From assembly GCA_018714205.1 (NCBI GenBank), contig DVNR01000073.1, positions 1 through 40,482 of the forward strand: DNA of 40,482 nt, in the 5' to 3' direction. Positions 24,375 to 33,448 of the stretch are shown here, piece after piece (the first letter of the stretch is position 1; each line of letters starts with the position of its first letter). A program made the translations under genes and the position numbers. The notes below the pieces were generated by a model. That model ran no database searches and was not told the origin of the DNA. It was given only the letters and a program-made list of their open reading frames with translations. Source of the stretch: Candidatus Aphodousia faecipullorum (GTDB lineage: Bacteria > Pseudomonadota > Gammaproteobacteria > Burkholderiales > Burkholderiaceae_F).

Positions 24375-24459
24375 CGAAACATTCTCACGCAAAGTTACGT
24401 ATTAACCCTTAGTTTTTAAAATGTTTCGAACGATGCAGAGTCTACAATATGTCGAAATG
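24375..24459. promoter_or_regulatory. Inverted CGAAACATT / AATGTTTCG elements between hemH and the amidohydrolase gene
   Basis: CGAAACATT (24375-24383) and its exact complement AATGTTTCG (24420-24428) lie 45 bases apart. A third, partial CGAAATG follows at 24453. A TACAAT -10-like box for the amidohydrolase gene (24443-24448) sits between the second and third copies. This fits a repressor site, but no matching regulator is known. Confidence 0.35.
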
Positions 24460-24485
24460 CTTCTCAATTTGTCTAGGAGAGATAT

Positions 24486-25688
24486 ATGGCTACATTATTG
24501 GCTGACCGCCTTTTACCCGGTGTCGCGGACTGGGCTGATGAGTTAACGGAAATCCGTCATGATTTACACCGCCACCCAGAGCATGGCTTTAACACGGAAC
24601 GCACCTGTTCCATCATCTGTCAGCACCTTCGCGATTGGGGCATCACTGATATCGATACTGATTTGGTCAAAGGCGCGGTTGTCGCTGTCGTAGAAGGCAA
24701 CCGTCCTGGTCACACTATCGGTGTGAGAGCCGACATGGATTGTCTCCCAATGAATGATCATTGCGGATACGAATGGACGAGCCAAAATGAAGGTTATGCC
24801 CATGCTTGCGGGCACGACGGTCATACGACTTGGCTATTGGGAACTGCACGCTATCTTGCTACTCACCGTGACTTTCCTGGGAAAGTGGTTTTGGTTTTCC
24901 AGCCGGCGGAGGAAATTTGTGGCGGCGCACGAGCTTTGGTGCAAGCCGGGCTTTTGGAAAAGTATGGAATTGAAGAAATTTACGGTGGTCACACCGAACC
25001 GATGCTACCCAAAGGAACAATTGGCTTCAAACCCGGTCCTCTTCAAGCCGCTTCCGACAGCGTTTACATCACTGTAAAAGGTAAGGGCACGCATGGCGGC
25101 CGTCCTCATCTAGGAACAGACCCTATTCCTGTTGCCGCACAAATTATTACAGCCCTGCAGACCATTGTCTCTCGCAAAGTCAACCCCATTGATACAGCTG
25201 TTCTTTCAATTTGCTCGGTAAACGCAGGCCGTTATGAAGCAATGAACGTTGTACCCGCCGAATGCAAGATGAGTGGAACGATTCGTACCTTCTTACCTGC
25301 CACACGGGATCAAATCGAAGAAACGGTGAAAACAATGGTCCCGTCCATCGCCCTTGCCAACGGTTGCGAGGTGGAACTCAAATATGTTCGCGAATGCGGC
25401 TCTGTCATCAATAGCCCAGAACAAACCGAGGCCGCGTACAAAGTCACCGGAGAGCTGCTCGGCGAAGATCATGCGAAAATCATTGACCCGTTCATGAGCT
25501 CTGAAGACTTTAGCGAGTATTTGCAAAAAGTCCCCGGCTGCATTATCCGTGTTGGGATTCGCGATGACCAACATACAGTGAGCTTGCACAATCCCAACTT
25601 TGACTTCAATGATGAAGTCTTGCCGGTGGCGGTCAGTGTTGTCGCCAACATGGCAATTAAACGCCTTGAGAGCCTTGCAAATCGTTAA
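24486..25688 (+). CDS. M20-family amidohydrolase (hippurate hydrolase/N-acyl amino acid deacylase-like)
   Basis: This is a metallo-amidohydrolase of peptidase family M20D; 400 aa and cytoplasmic (no signal). Metal-binding groups are recognisable: VRADMDCLPM, HACGHDGHTTWLLG, the QPAEE Glu pair near residue 140, GGHTEP, and the C-terminal His in SLHNPNFDFND. The dimerisation domain inserts at about residues 195-300. Relatives remove acyl groups from N-acyl amino acids, hippurate or auxin conjugates; the exact substrate is unclear. AGGAGA six bases before the ATG gives a strong start. It is monocistronic, with a terminator before queC. It fits an amino-acid-scavenging lifestyle. Confidence 0.92.
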   Translation: MATLLADRLLPGVADWADELTEIRHDLHRHPEHGFNTERTCSIICQHLRDWGITDIDTDLVKGAVVAVVEGNRPGHTIGVRADMDCLPMNDHCGYEWTSQNEGYAHACGHDGHTTWLLGTARYLATHRDFPGKVVLVFQPAEEICGGARALVQAGLLEKYGIEEIYGGHTEPMLPKGTIGFKPGPLQAASDSVYITVKGKGTHGGRPHLGTDPIPVAAQIITALQTIVSRKVNPIDTAVLSICSVNAGRYEAMNVVPAECKMSGTIRTFLPATRDQIEETVKTMVPSIALANGCEVELKYVRECGSVINSPEQTEAAYKVTGELLGEDHAKIIDPFMSSEDFSEYLQKVPGCIIRVGIRDDQHTVSLHNPNFDFNDEVLPVAVSVVANMAIKRLESLANR

Positions 25689-25714
25689 AATGTAAGGGCT
25701 CAAGCGTTTGCTCA

Positions 25715-25752
25715 CCCCGCTTGTTGAACCCGCAAGCGGGGATTTCTTTTAT
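25715..25752 (+). terminator. Intrinsic terminator after the amidohydrolase gene
   Basis: CCCCGCTTG (25715-25723) pairs perfectly with CAAGCGGGG (25733-25741) around a 9-base loop, followed by ATTTCTTTTATTTT. Confidence 0.88.
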
Positions 25753-25769
25753 TTTGAAAGGATTTTTCT

Positions 25770-26477
25770 TTGAAAACCGCTCTCGTTAGTTTTTCCGGTG
25801 GTCAAGATTCCACCACTTGCTTATTTTGGGCACTTAATCACTATGACCGGGTACACACCATCGGATTCGATTACGGTCAAAAAAATCACGTTGAATTAAG
25901 TTGCCGCAAAAGCATCCTTCAAAAAATATATAGCCAATTTCCGCAATACGCCGAAAAGCTGGCTTCAGATATCGTTGTTAACATTCGCTCCTTCGGTCAA
26001 ATTGCCCAATCCGCCTTAACCGGCAATGATCAAACGATGGGGGAAATCTCAGAAAACGGCCTTCCAAATTCATTTGTCCCCGGTCGAAATCTTGTCTTTC
26101 TCACCTATGCCGCAGCACGGGCTTATCTAATTAATGCCCAAACTATTGTGGCAGGCATGGGGCAGACGGATTTTTCCGGTTACCCTGATTGTCGCCGAAA
26201 CACAATGGATGCCCTACAAAATGCGTTAACACTCGGTTTAGACCGGAGCATAGAGATCACTACGCCACTCATGTTCTTAACAAAAGCACAAACCTGGGAG
26301 CTCGCAGAAATGCTCGGCGGAAAAACACTTGTTGACTTCATAGTTGAAAACACCCACACCTGCTATGAAGGCGATCATCAACACTTTCACGAATGGGGTT
26401 ACGGCTGCGGCGGCTGCCCAGCTTGCCAATTAAGAGAGAAAGGGTGGAAAGAGTATCTTGCTCGTAAAAAGCGATAA
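25770..26477 (+). CDS. queC: 7-cyano-7-deazaguanine synthase QueC
   Basis: QueC converts 7-carboxy-7-deazaguanine to preQ0 with ATP and ammonia on the way to queuosine in tRNA. The 235-aa protein has the PP-loop SGGQDS at residues 9-14, FDYGQKNHVEL and VPGRNLVFLT. A C-terminal zinc site is formed by HTCYEG and CGGCPAC. The start is TTG at 25770, with GAAAGGAT eight bases upstream and a preceding terminator. None of queD, queE or queF is in the window. A convergent transporter of the queuosine-precursor type follows. Confidence 0.96.
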   Translation: MKTALVSFSGGQDSTTCLFWALNHYDRVHTIGFDYGQKNHVELSCRKSILQKIYSQFPQYAEKLASDIVVNIRSFGQIAQSALTGNDQTMGEISENGLPNSFVPGRNLVFLTYAAARAYLINAQTIVAGMGQTDFSGYPDCRRNTMDALQNALTLGLDRSIEITTPLMFLTKAQTWELAEMLGGKTLVDFIVENTHTCYEGDHQHFHEWGYGCGGCPACQLREKGWKEYLARKKR

Positions 26478-26485
26478 TAAGTAAA

Positions 26486-26504
26486 TGGCCCCGATCCGGG
26501 GCCA
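26486..26504. terminator. Convergent hairpin between queC and the VUT transporter gene
   Basis: TGGCCCCG (26486-26493) pairs perfectly with CGGGGCCA (26497-26504) across a 3-base loop. Neither side has a good T-tract, so it may block or protect 3' ends rather than act as a classical terminator. Confidence 0.6.
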
Positions 26505-26510
26505 GATAAA

Positions 26511-27074
26511 TCAGAATTTCGGATTTTGCACGAATCGAGGACGTAAATAACGAATCACTATGCCAGCCAGAAGCGCCATCCAAAACTTGCCTAACACTTG
26601 GCCGGTGATGAATTCAATGCTTCCAAAAGCAAGTGATAGGAAAATGGCACTATCTACGACCGATCCCGCCAATCCAGCCAAAACGACACTAAACGCTGGA
26701 AAGCGCTTTCTCATCGGCGTATAAACAGTGAAATCAGCCAACTCAGAAAAACAGAATGCCGCCGCCGAGGCTAAAACCAAAGAAGGAGCGGCGAAAAAAG
26801 CCGACAAGGCCGTCCCAACAGCGACAGCCAAAAGCGAATACCAAGGTCCCAAAAAAGCTTGGACCCCATTGCGCAAAACCAACGCGGCCCCGGCGATCAT
26901 CACCGCTGAAGGCGCATACAATCCAGGCCAAACCGGAATCAGACATGGGCCTTCGGGCGGACAAACCAGTCCGACATTCATAATGACCCAATTACTTAAA
27001 GGAATCGTCAGAATAAAAAGCGTTAAAGCAACCAATCCACAAATTGGATCTCGTTGCAGCAACTTATGCGACAT
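26511..27074 (-). CDS. VUT-family transporter, probable queuosine precursor transporter
   Basis: This is an inner-membrane protein of 187 aa with six hydrophobic segments, of the VUT (COG1738/YhhQ-like) family whose E. coli member imports preQ0 and preQ1. The region FSELADFTVYTPMRKRFPAFSVVLAGLAGSVVDSAIFLSLAFG is the family's most conserved stretch. Linkage to queC supports queuosine salvage. The ATG at 27072-27074 is chosen because GGAGG lies six bases before it; a longer frame exists upstream without such a site. The leader can fold so that part of this GGAGG is paired. It lies at the end of the mrp-yheT transcript but behind a 14-bp hairpin. Confidence 0.8.
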   Translation of the reverse strand: MSHKLLQRDPICGLVALTLFILTIPLSNWVIMNVGLVCPPEGPCLIPVWPGLYAPSAVMIAGAALVLRNGVQAFLGPWYSLLAVAVGTALSAFFAAPSLVLASAAAFCFSELADFTVYTPMRKRFPAFSVVLAGLAGSVVDSAIFLSLAFGSIEFITGQVLGKFWMALLAGIVIRYLRPRFVQNPKF

Positions 27075-27080
27075 AAGCGC

Positions 27081-27128
27081 CTCCGTAACTAGACGGCCCG
27101 CCACTTCGGTGCGATGAACCGACGCGGG
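27081..27128 (-). promoter_or_regulatory. Potentially structured leader of the VUT transporter gene
   Basis: Read on the minus strand, CCCGC pairs with GCGGG (27124-27128 with 27097-27101), enclosing CGGT-7-ACCG (27118-27121 with 27107-27110). CCGT-6-ACGG (27093-27096 with 27083-27086) follows, and its 3' arm takes in the first G residues of the GGAGG ribosome site. This resembles a translation-controlling leader. I could not match it to a known preQ1 riboswitch class. Confidence 0.35.
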
Positions 27129-27139
27129 AACGTTTTTTG

Positions 27140-27178
27140 TTGAAAGAAGAGGGCATTGTACCGAAATGCCCTCTTCTT
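27140..27178 (-). terminator. Strong hairpin terminator/attenuator after the YheT-like gene
   Basis: The 14-base arms at 27144-27157 and 27165-27178 are perfectly complementary, with a 7-base loop. The minus-strand 3' arm ends in CTTCTTTC. The T-tail is short, so some read-through into the VUT gene is possible. Confidence 0.75.
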
Positions 27179-27223
27179 AGAAAGCTAAATAACAAATGAC
27201 ACGGGGCTCAAGCCTTTTCAATA

Positions 27224-28210
27224 TCAACGACGCTCTATGAAGAATCGGAAAATTCTTTCAGGCAAATAGGTAATTTCTCCGGGCGGATGGCCGGTAGGGA
27301 AACCGACATGTCCCCCTTCGGCAGGTTGATCCAGCCATACCTGATCGGAAACATCGGCTAGCGTCGGCAAAGCCCAAGCAGGTAAAAAAGGATCATTGCG
27401 GGCGTTCAACAGCAAGAACGGAACTTTCACATACTTCAGCCACGGCTTAGCTGAGGCCTCAGTCCAATACTGCATGGCACTCGAAAAACCGTGCACGGGA
27501 GCAGTATAAATCGAATCAAAGTCGTAAAAATTTTTGCAACTTTTAAGCGCTTCGATATCGATCAGCTTTTTAGCCTCAGGAAATCGATTGTATTTTTCTA
27601 TCACTTTTGGAATGAGGCTATCCAAAAACATTTTGGAGTAAACACGGTTAAAGCCATACTTTAAAAGGTTGCTGCCTGCGACAAGATCAACAGGAGCCGC
27701 TACTGAAACGGCAGCGGTCAAAAGCGATTTCGCCACTTCAGCTCGCTTGCCGCAAAATAAAGAAATCTGGTTTCCTCCGAGTGATACCCCAACACCGTAT
27801 AAAGGAGCATTCGGATAGCGGGATCGAACGGTTTCGAAAACCCACTGCATATCATCGATAGCACCGGCGTGGTACGACTTCAATAGCCGATTGTTTTCAC
27901 CGGAGCAACTTCTGAAATGAGCGACACAGCCTCGCCAACCCCGATTCACAGTTTCATGCATCAGCGCCAAAGCGTAGTGACTTGATGAGCTTCCTTCAAG
28001 CCCGTGAAAGTGCACTAGAATCGGGGCCTGCGCATCCGGCGTCTCCGGTGTTGCCCAATCCACGTCAATGAAATCCCCATCGGGAGTATCCCAGCGCTCG
28101 CGGCGATAAACGACGTGAGGCTTTCGACACAGTTTAGCGGCGACGATCGTTTGCATTTGAGCCCCAACCGTCCAAGCCGGTGCTTGATAATCGGGCTTAA
28201 CAATCGGCAT
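27224..28210 (-). CDS. Alpha/beta hydrolase, YheT family
   Basis: This is a serine hydrolase of 328 aa, of the YheT/ABHD1-type esterase group. VHFHGLEGSSSS forms the oxyanion region, GVSLGGN is the nucleophile elbow with S143, NARNDPF provides the acid and EGGHVGF the His. No signal peptide is present. The physiological ester is unknown; related proteins act on short-chain esters or lipids. The ATG overlaps the mrp stop codon (TGATG-type), indicating translational coupling to mrp. Confidence 0.9.
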   Translation of the reverse strand: MPIVKPDYQAPAWTVGAQMQTIVAAKLCRKPHVVYRRERWDTPDGDFIDVDWATPETPDAQAPILVHFHGLEGSSSSHYALALMHETVNRGWRGCVAHFRSCSGENNRLLKSYHAGAIDDMQWVFETVRSRYPNAPLYGVGVSLGGNQISLFCGKRAEVAKSLLTAAVSVAAPVDLVAGSNLLKYGFNRVYSKMFLDSLIPKVIEKYNRFPEAKKLIDIEALKSCKNFYDFDSIYTAPVHGFSSAMQYWTEASAKPWLKYVKVPFLLLNARNDPFLPAWALPTLADVSDQVWLDQPAEGGHVGFPTGHPPGEITYLPERIFRFFIERR

Positions 28211-29280
28211 CAGTCATTCTCCACTTTGATCGAAGGCATTTTGAGCGACATGTCCTTGGCGGTTTTGGCAATGCCTGCCGCTGCCTTAAGAGCGATTTCA
28301 CGATAAATGCCCGCAACCATCCCATCAGGATCGGCAGCGACAGAAGGCTTTCCACCGTCGGCTTGCTCCCGAATCTTGGCGTCTAGCGGCAACTGTCCAA
28401 GGACGGGAACGTGATACGTCTCACTCATTCGCCTCGCGCCACCTTCTCCAAAAATATGCTCCACATGACCGCAGTTTGGACAAACAAATAAAGACATATT
28501 CTCAACGATTCCCAAAATTGGCACATTGACCTTCTCAAACATTTTCAAGCCTTTTTTGGCGTCCAACAAGGCTATGTCCTGCGGTGTTGTCACCACCACA
28601 GCGCCGGTCACGGGAACGGTTTGAGAAAGGGTTAATTGAATGTCACCCGTGCCCGGTGGCATGTCAATGACGAGATAATCCAAATCGTGCCAATTCGTCA
28701 AAGTAAGCAATTGAGTCAGCGCCTGAGCAACAAGCGGACCGCGCCATATCATCGGTTCATCAGGGTCAACTAAAAAACCGATGGAATTAATTTCCAGTCC
28801 AAGAGACTCAATCGGATTCATTTTTTGACCGTCATTGGTCATGGGGCGCCCCATTGCTCCAAGCATCATCGGTTGACTCGGACCGTAAATATCTGCGTCC
28901 AACACGCCAACCTTGGCGCCTTCTCGGGCAAGTGCTAGAGCTAAATTTGCGGCAACCGTGCTTTTTCCAACGCCGCCCTTACCGCTGGAAACTGCGATAA
29001 TATTTTTAACATTAGGCAAAACTTTAAGAGTTCGTTGAACCGCATGGGCGACAATTTTTTGCGTTACCTCAACCTTGGCGTCAATCGCAGCCGAAACTAA
29101 AGCCTTTTTTACTCGCTCTTTGACTGCGTTTAGCTCTCGACCGGCCGGATAGCCCAATTCAATCAAAGCTTCATCGCCCGCTTCATTAACCTTGACCATC
29201 CGCGTTGAGACATAATCGGCTTGCATCCAAGGGTCAACAACTTCCTTTAATACTTCAAGAATTTTTTCTCTTTGAGTCAC
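28210..29280 (-). CDS. apbC: Mrp/ApbC iron-sulfur cluster carrier ATPase
   Basis: This P-loop ATPase of the Mrp/NBP35 family binds and transfers [4Fe-4S] clusters to apo-proteins. It is 356 aa. Residues 1-90 are the MIP18/DUF59-like N-domain (ILEVLKEVVDPWM). The deviant Walker A GKGGVGKST lies near residue 100, DADIYGPSQPMMLG follows, and the cluster-ligand CPNC is at C267/C270. I choose GTG at 29280 because GGAG stands eight bases upstream and homology begins there; an ATG 36 codons earlier adds a non-conserved tail. It is adjacent to and divergent from metG, as in many proteobacteria. It is coupled to yheT downstream. Confidence 0.95.
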   Translation of the reverse strand: MTQREKILEVLKEVVDPWMQADYVSTRMVKVNEAGDEALIELGYPAGRELNAVKERVKKALVSAAIDAKVEVTQKIVAHAVQRTLKVLPNVKNIIAVSSGKGGVGKSTVAANLALALAREGAKVGVLDADIYGPSQPMMLGAMGRPMTNDGQKMNPIESLGLEINSIGFLVDPDEPMIWRGPLVAQALTQLLTLTNWHDLDYLVIDMPPGTGDIQLTLSQTVPVTGAVVVTTPQDIALLDAKKGLKMFEKVNVPILGIVENMSLFVCPNCGHVEHIFGEGGARRMSETYHVPVLGQLPLDAKIREQADGGKPSVAADPDGMVAGIYREIALKAAAGIAKTAKDMSLKMPSIKVEND

Positions 29281-29467
29281 GGACTTACTCCAACAACGAT
29301 TTATTAGGGAGATTTCGTCATTTTCCGATTTTTCAAAAATAAGCTCAAGTAGGACTTGAACATTTTTGTTAAGAAATTTTCTTTTCAAGCCTTGAAAGAT
29401 CGAAAACCGTACGGGTTGTACCTTATTTTTTTAGACGAAACAGGGCGTTAGGCATTATGGCATTTGC

Positions 29468-29473
29468 TACAAT
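29468..29473 (+). promoter_or_regulatory. -10 box TACAAT of metG
   Basis: TACAAT lies 41 bases before the chosen ATG at 29515 and overlaps the alternative start at 29464, which supports the later start. The -35 is not convincing. Confidence 0.45.
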
Positions 29474-29514
29474 GTTCAATTCCAATTTTGAAACTTCTTT
29501 TTGTACCGGTAATC

Positions 29515-31563
29515 ATGCAAAAACGTCAAATCTTTGTAACGACCGCTTTGCCCTATGCGAACGGGCCATTTCACATCGGTCATATCATGGAATATATTCA
29601 GGCAGACATTTGGGTTCGCACTCAACGAATGTATGGCCACACAGTTTGCTTTGTCGGCGCCGATGACACACACGGCGCCCCGATGATGATCGCCGCGCAA
29701 AAAGAAGGCGTCACTCCTCAGGAATTTGTTGCTCGCATCGCTGCCGGCCGCCAGGCCTATTTGGATGGTTTTCATATTAAATTCGATCACTGGTATTCAA
29801 CCGACAGCACGGAAAACGTCGAGCTTTCTCAAGACATTTATCGCCGTCTGAAGGCCGCCGGCTTGATCTACACGAAAGACATCGAGCAATTTTATGACCC
29901 GGTGAAAGGCATGTTCTTGGCCGACCGCTTCATCAAGGGGACATGTCCAAAATGCGGCGCCGAGGACCAATATGGCGATAATTGTGAGAAATGCGGAGCG
30001 GTTTACGCGCCGACCGAGCTCATCAACCCCTATTCTGCCCTTTCAGGAGCAACCCCTGAACTGCGTCATTCGACGCACTACTTCTTCCGTCTGTCCGATC
30101 CGATTTGTGTTCAATTCTTAAAGGATTGGGTTAACGGCCAAGGCAAGAGTGGTGTTGACCGTGTTCAACCGGAAATTCGAGCCAAGGATGAGGAATGGCT
30201 TGGTGACGGCAAACTCGGTGACTGGGACATTTCGCGTGACGCTCCGTACTTCGGCATTCCGATTCCTGACGCACCGGGCAAATACTTCTACGTTTGGTTG
30301 GACGCTCCGGTAGGCTATCTCGCCAGCTTGAAAAATTATTCCGAAAAGATGGGATTCGATTTCTGGCGTTTCCTCAATGATGACAAGACCGAACAGATTC
30401 ATTTTATCGGTAAGGACATCGTGTATTTCCACACGCTCTTTTGGCCGGCAATGCTCAATTTCGCAGGTCGCCCCTATCGTGTTCCCGATAACGTCTTTGT
30501 ACACGGATTCATGACGGTGGACGGTCGCAAAATGAGTAAGAGCCGCGGCACCGGCATCAGCCCAATGAAATATCTTGAATTGGGCATGAACCCGGAATGG
30601 CTGCGCTATTACCTTGCCGCCAAGATGGGGCCAACCAACGATGACGTGGATTTCAGCAAAGCAGACTTCATGGCTCGAGTTAACGCTGATCTAATCGGCA
30701 AATACGTTAATATCGCGAGCCGTGCGGCAGGCTTCATTGTCAAGCGCTTTGATTCGCGCGTCGATGATTGCGTGGCCGACCATACGCTCATTAAGGTTTT
30801 GCGTAATGCGGTAGAAGGAATCGCAGCCCTTTACAACCTACGTGAATACTCCCGAGCGCTTCGCGCCATCATGACGATGGCAGATTCCGTCAATGAATAC
30901 ATTGATCGCGAAAAGCCCTGGGAATTGGCTAAGTCTGATGAAGACCGCGAAAAGCTCCACGAGGTCTGCTCTGTTGCCTTGGAAGCTTTCCGTTTGCTCA
31001 CTTTGATGCTCAAACCGGTTTTACCAGCCACAGCTCAAAAAGTTGAAGAGTTCTTAAATTGCGGTGAACTCACTTGGGAGAGCGCTTTGCGCCCGCTCAC
31101 TTCGGATATGCCAATCAAACCATTCAAGCATTTAATGCAGCGTTGCGATATGAAGCAATTGGATGGTCTGATTCCGCCCGTTGTGGAAACGGTCAAGCCG
31201 GTCGCCCCCTGTGGAGAGGAAATTGCTCCTCAAGTCACCATTGACGATTTCAACAAGCTTGATCTTCGTGTTGCCAAGATTGTCAAATGCGAGGCTGTCG
31301 AAGGGTCGACAAAACTCTTGCGACTTACCGTTGATATCGGCGAAGGAAAGACTCGCAATATCTTCTCCGGCATAAAAGCTTGGTTTGATCCAAAAGACTT
31401 GGAAGGCAAATTGACGGTTGTCATTGCCAACTTGGCTCCGAGAAAGATGAAATTTGGCGTCAGTGAGGGTATGCTTCTGTCCGCGAGCGATGCTGACGAA
31501 AAATCCGGTCTGTTTCTTTTAGAGGCGCAGGACGGTGCAGTCCCCGGCATGCGTTTGCACTAA
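29515..31563 (+). CDS. metG: Methionyl-tRNA synthetase
   Basis: This enzyme charges tRNA-Met. It is 682 aa. The class I signatures are HIGH at residues 20-23 and KMSKS near 339-343. A four-Cys zinc knuckle (CPKCG and CEKCG) lies at about 143-162, the WLDAP region near 260, and a C-terminal EMAP/Trbp111 tRNA-binding domain ([18 protein letters not shown]) at about 570-682 that gives the dimeric, long form. The ATG at 29515 fits homology; an upstream start would add 17 residues and sit in the promoter. No Shine-Dalgarno is seen. A strong terminator follows. Confidence 0.98.
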   Translation: MQKRQIFVTTALPYANGPFHIGHIMEYIQADIWVRTQRMYGHTVCFVGADDTHGAPMMIAAQKEGVTPQEFVARIAAGRQAYLDGFHIKFDHWYSTDSTENVELSQDIYRRLKAAGLIYTKDIEQFYDPVKGMFLADRFIKGTCPKCGAEDQYGDNCEKCGAVYAPTELINPYSALSGATPELRHSTHYFFRLSDPICVQFLKDWVNGQGKSGVDRVQPEIRAKDEEWLGDGKLGDWDISRDAPYFGIPIPDAPGKYFYVWLDAPVGYLASLKNYSEKMGFDFWRFLNDDKTEQIHFIGKDIVYFHTLFWPAMLNFAGRPYRVPDNVFVHGFMTVDGRKMSKSRGTGISPMKYLELGMNPEWLRYYLAAKMGPTNDDVDFSKADFMARVNADLIGKYVNIASRAAGFIVKRFDSRVDDCVADHTLIKVLRNAVEGIAALYNLREYSRALRAIMTMADSVNEYIDREKPWELAKSDEDREKLHEVCSVALEAFRLLTLMLKPVLPATAQKVEEFLNCGELTWESALRPLTSDMPIKPFKHLMQRCDMKQLDGLIPPVVETVKPVAPCGEEIAPQVTIDDFNKLDLRVAKIVKCEAVEGSTKLLRLTVDIGEGKTRNIFSGIKAWFDPKDLEGKLTVVIANLAPRKMKFGVSEGMLLSASDADEKSGLFLLEAQDGAVPGMRLH

Positions 31564-31594
31564 CGAAAAATTGAGCAGCTTGCTCATGGTTTAA

Positions 31595-31626
31595 AAAAAC
31601 AGTTGGCACTTTGCCAACTGTTTTTA
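31595..31626 (+). terminator. Intrinsic terminator of metG
   Basis: CAGTTGGCA (31600-31608) pairs perfectly with TGCCAACTG (31612-31620), with A5 before and T5 after, so the stem extends with A-T pairs. The loop is 3 bases. Confidence 0.9.
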
Positions 31627-31661
31627 CATTATTTAACTCCTAACTTCTCTACTGACAAAAA

Positions 31662-33368
31662 ATGAGCATTACCGAACGCTTGCGGCATGCCTTAGGCAAT
31701 GTCCCTTTGGAACCGTTTCATCCGGCAAGCTTTGATCTCATCCATCATTACAATGGTCACATGCTGGCCCGCGATATCAGCGCTGGTCTTACCGTTGGCA
31801 TGGTGGCCATGCCGCTGGCGATGGCTTTCGCCATTGCTTCAGGCGTCACTCCGGAAGCCGGTCTTTACACCTCCATCATTGCAGGCCTGCTGATCGCGCT
31901 ATTAGGTGGTTGCCGTGTGCAAATTGGCGGTCCTGCCGGCGCCTTCATTGTCATTATTTACGGCATCATTGCCGACTACGGTCTTGCCAATCTCATGATT
32001 GCGACCATTGGAAGCGGCATCTTATTATTTTTAATGGGCTTGCTAAAAATCGGCAACCTAATCCGATTTATTCCTGTCTCCATTGTGATCGGCTTTACCA
32101 ATGGTATTGCCGTCTTGATTGCCCTCTCACAGGTTAAAGATTTCCTCGGACTGAGAATCGAGAACATGCCCGCCGACTTTTTCGGTCAAATGCATGCAAT
32201 TTACACTCACATCGGCACCATTAACTATCATGCGTTAGGCATCGCTCTCATCTCTTTTTTCGTGATTAAATTCTGGCCGAAAGATCTTTCCACCCGTACA
32301 GCTCAATGGAAACGCTGGGTAGCGAAAGTGCCGGGCACTGTGGTTGTTTTGGTCCTTTCCACTCTTGCCGTGAGCTCACTTAATTTACCGGTGGAAACTA
32401 TCGGCTCAAAATTCGGTGGCATCCCTCAAGCCCTGCCCAGTCTGCAAATGCCGGAATTGAGCTGGTCGCACATGCGCGGGCTTTTCGGCCCGATGATCAC
32501 GATCGCTCTTTTGGGTGCTATTGAATCCTTGCTTTGCGCCCGTGTGGCCGACGCATTGACCGATGATCGCCATAACCCCAATCAGGAATTGATGGGTCAA
32601 GGCATTGCCAACATGGTTGTTCCTTTCTTCGGCGGCATTCCGGCGACAGGAACCATTGCCCGCACGGTCACCAACATTAAGAGCGGCGCAGTCTCCCCGA
32701 TTTCCGGTGTTGTTCACGCCATCACACTTTTGATTGTCGTGGTTGCGGCCGCACCGCTTGCTTCCAACATTCCGTTGGCGGCTTTATCGGCCATTTTGTT
32801 CTCCGTTGCGTCCAATATGGGAAATTGGGCGGAATTTAAGCGTCTGCGTCGCATGACGATGTCGTATAAGGTCACTTTACTTTTAACCTTCCTACTCACC
32901 GTCATTTTTGACTTGACAGTGGCGGTTGAAGTGGGCCTTGTCACCTCTTGCCTGTTCTTCCTTTACCGGATGAACACCCTCACAAAGGTAACACCGCTCA
33001 CTCTTTCAGCGGATACACCGGCTGGCATTGAGGCTTGGAATTTACAAGGATCGCTATTTTTCGGCTCGGTTTCGAAACTTTCTCACGTAACGGATCCTAA
33101 GCGCATCACAGCACATGATGCTAGCCGAGTCATTATTTTTGATTGCACGCATTTGATGAACATTGACAACTCCGCCATGGATATCATCATGACGTATATT
33201 CGCGCATTAAAACGACGCAACTTCGAATTAATCATTTGTGGGGCAACCGATCACACATTACGACAATTGCAACGCACGGGCATTGCTCAAGCATTAGGCA
33301 ATAACATGACTAACGATCTGTTTGAAGCGGAACGTTTGGCCCGTAATCTGATTAGAAATATCAAATAA
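31662..33368 (+). CDS. SulP-family anion transporter with STAS domain
   Basis: This is an inner-membrane anion transporter of 568 aa. About 12-14 hydrophobic segments span residues 35-430. The SulP signature region begins at RDISAGLTVGMVAMPLAMAFAIASGVTPEAGLYTSI. FGGIPATGTIARTVTNIKSGA lies near residue 320. A cytoplasmic STAS domain runs from about 455 to 560, with the conserved Ser of NIDNSAMD (S504). Bacterial SulP proteins carry sulfate, bicarbonate or C4-dicarboxylates (DauA). Nearby dcuC hints at dicarboxylates, but the substrate is not readable. No ribosome site precedes the ATG. It is flanked by terminators on both sides, so it is monocistronic. Confidence 0.92.
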   Translation: MSITERLRHALGNVPLEPFHPASFDLIHHYNGHMLARDISAGLTVGMVAMPLAMAFAIASGVTPEAGLYTSIIAGLLIALLGGCRVQIGGPAGAFIVIIYGIIADYGLANLMIATIGSGILLFLMGLLKIGNLIRFIPVSIVIGFTNGIAVLIALSQVKDFLGLRIENMPADFFGQMHAIYTHIGTINYHALGIALISFFVIKFWPKDLSTRTAQWKRWVAKVPGTVVVLVLSTLAVSSLNLPVETIGSKFGGIPQALPSLQMPELSWSHMRGLFGPMITIALLGAIESLLCARVADALTDDRHNPNQELMGQGIANMVVPFFGGIPATGTIARTVTNIKSGAVSPISGVVHAITLLIVVVAAAPLASNIPLAALSAILFSVASNMGNWAEFKRLRRMTMSYKVTLLLTFLLTVIFDLTVAVEVGLVTSCLFFLYRMNTLTKVTPLTLSADTPAGIEAWNLQGSLFFGSVSKLSHVTDPKRITAHDASRVIIFDCTHLMNIDNSAMDIIMTYIRALKRRNFELIICGATDHTLRQLQRTGIAQALGNNMTNDLFEAERLARNLIRNIK

Positions 33369-33385
33369 ACCATTTTCTTTCACTT

Positions 33386-33426
33386 AAGCCCGAAGCGGTT
33401 TGCTCCCCGCCTCGGGCTTTTTTTTT
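33386..33426 (+). terminator. Intrinsic terminator of the SulP gene
   Basis: AAGCCCGA (33386-33393) pairs with TCGGGCTT (33412-33419), and an inner GCGG/CCGC stem continues it. A T9 tract follows and runs directly into the TTGTCAA elements upstream of the DcuC-like gene. Confidence 0.88.
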
Positions 33427-33448
33427 GTCAAGTTGACAAAATTGTCAA
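33425..33448. promoter_or_regulatory. TTGTCAA operator-like cluster upstream of the DcuC-like gene
   Basis: Three copies of one 7-mer are packed together: TTGTCAA (33425-33431), its complement TTGACAA (33433-33439) and TTGTCAA again (33442-33448). The first two form a perfect inverted repeat around a single G. TTGACA inside it could also be a -35 box. The cluster lies about 95 bases before the ATG, as expected for regulation of this carrier. Confidence 0.5.
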
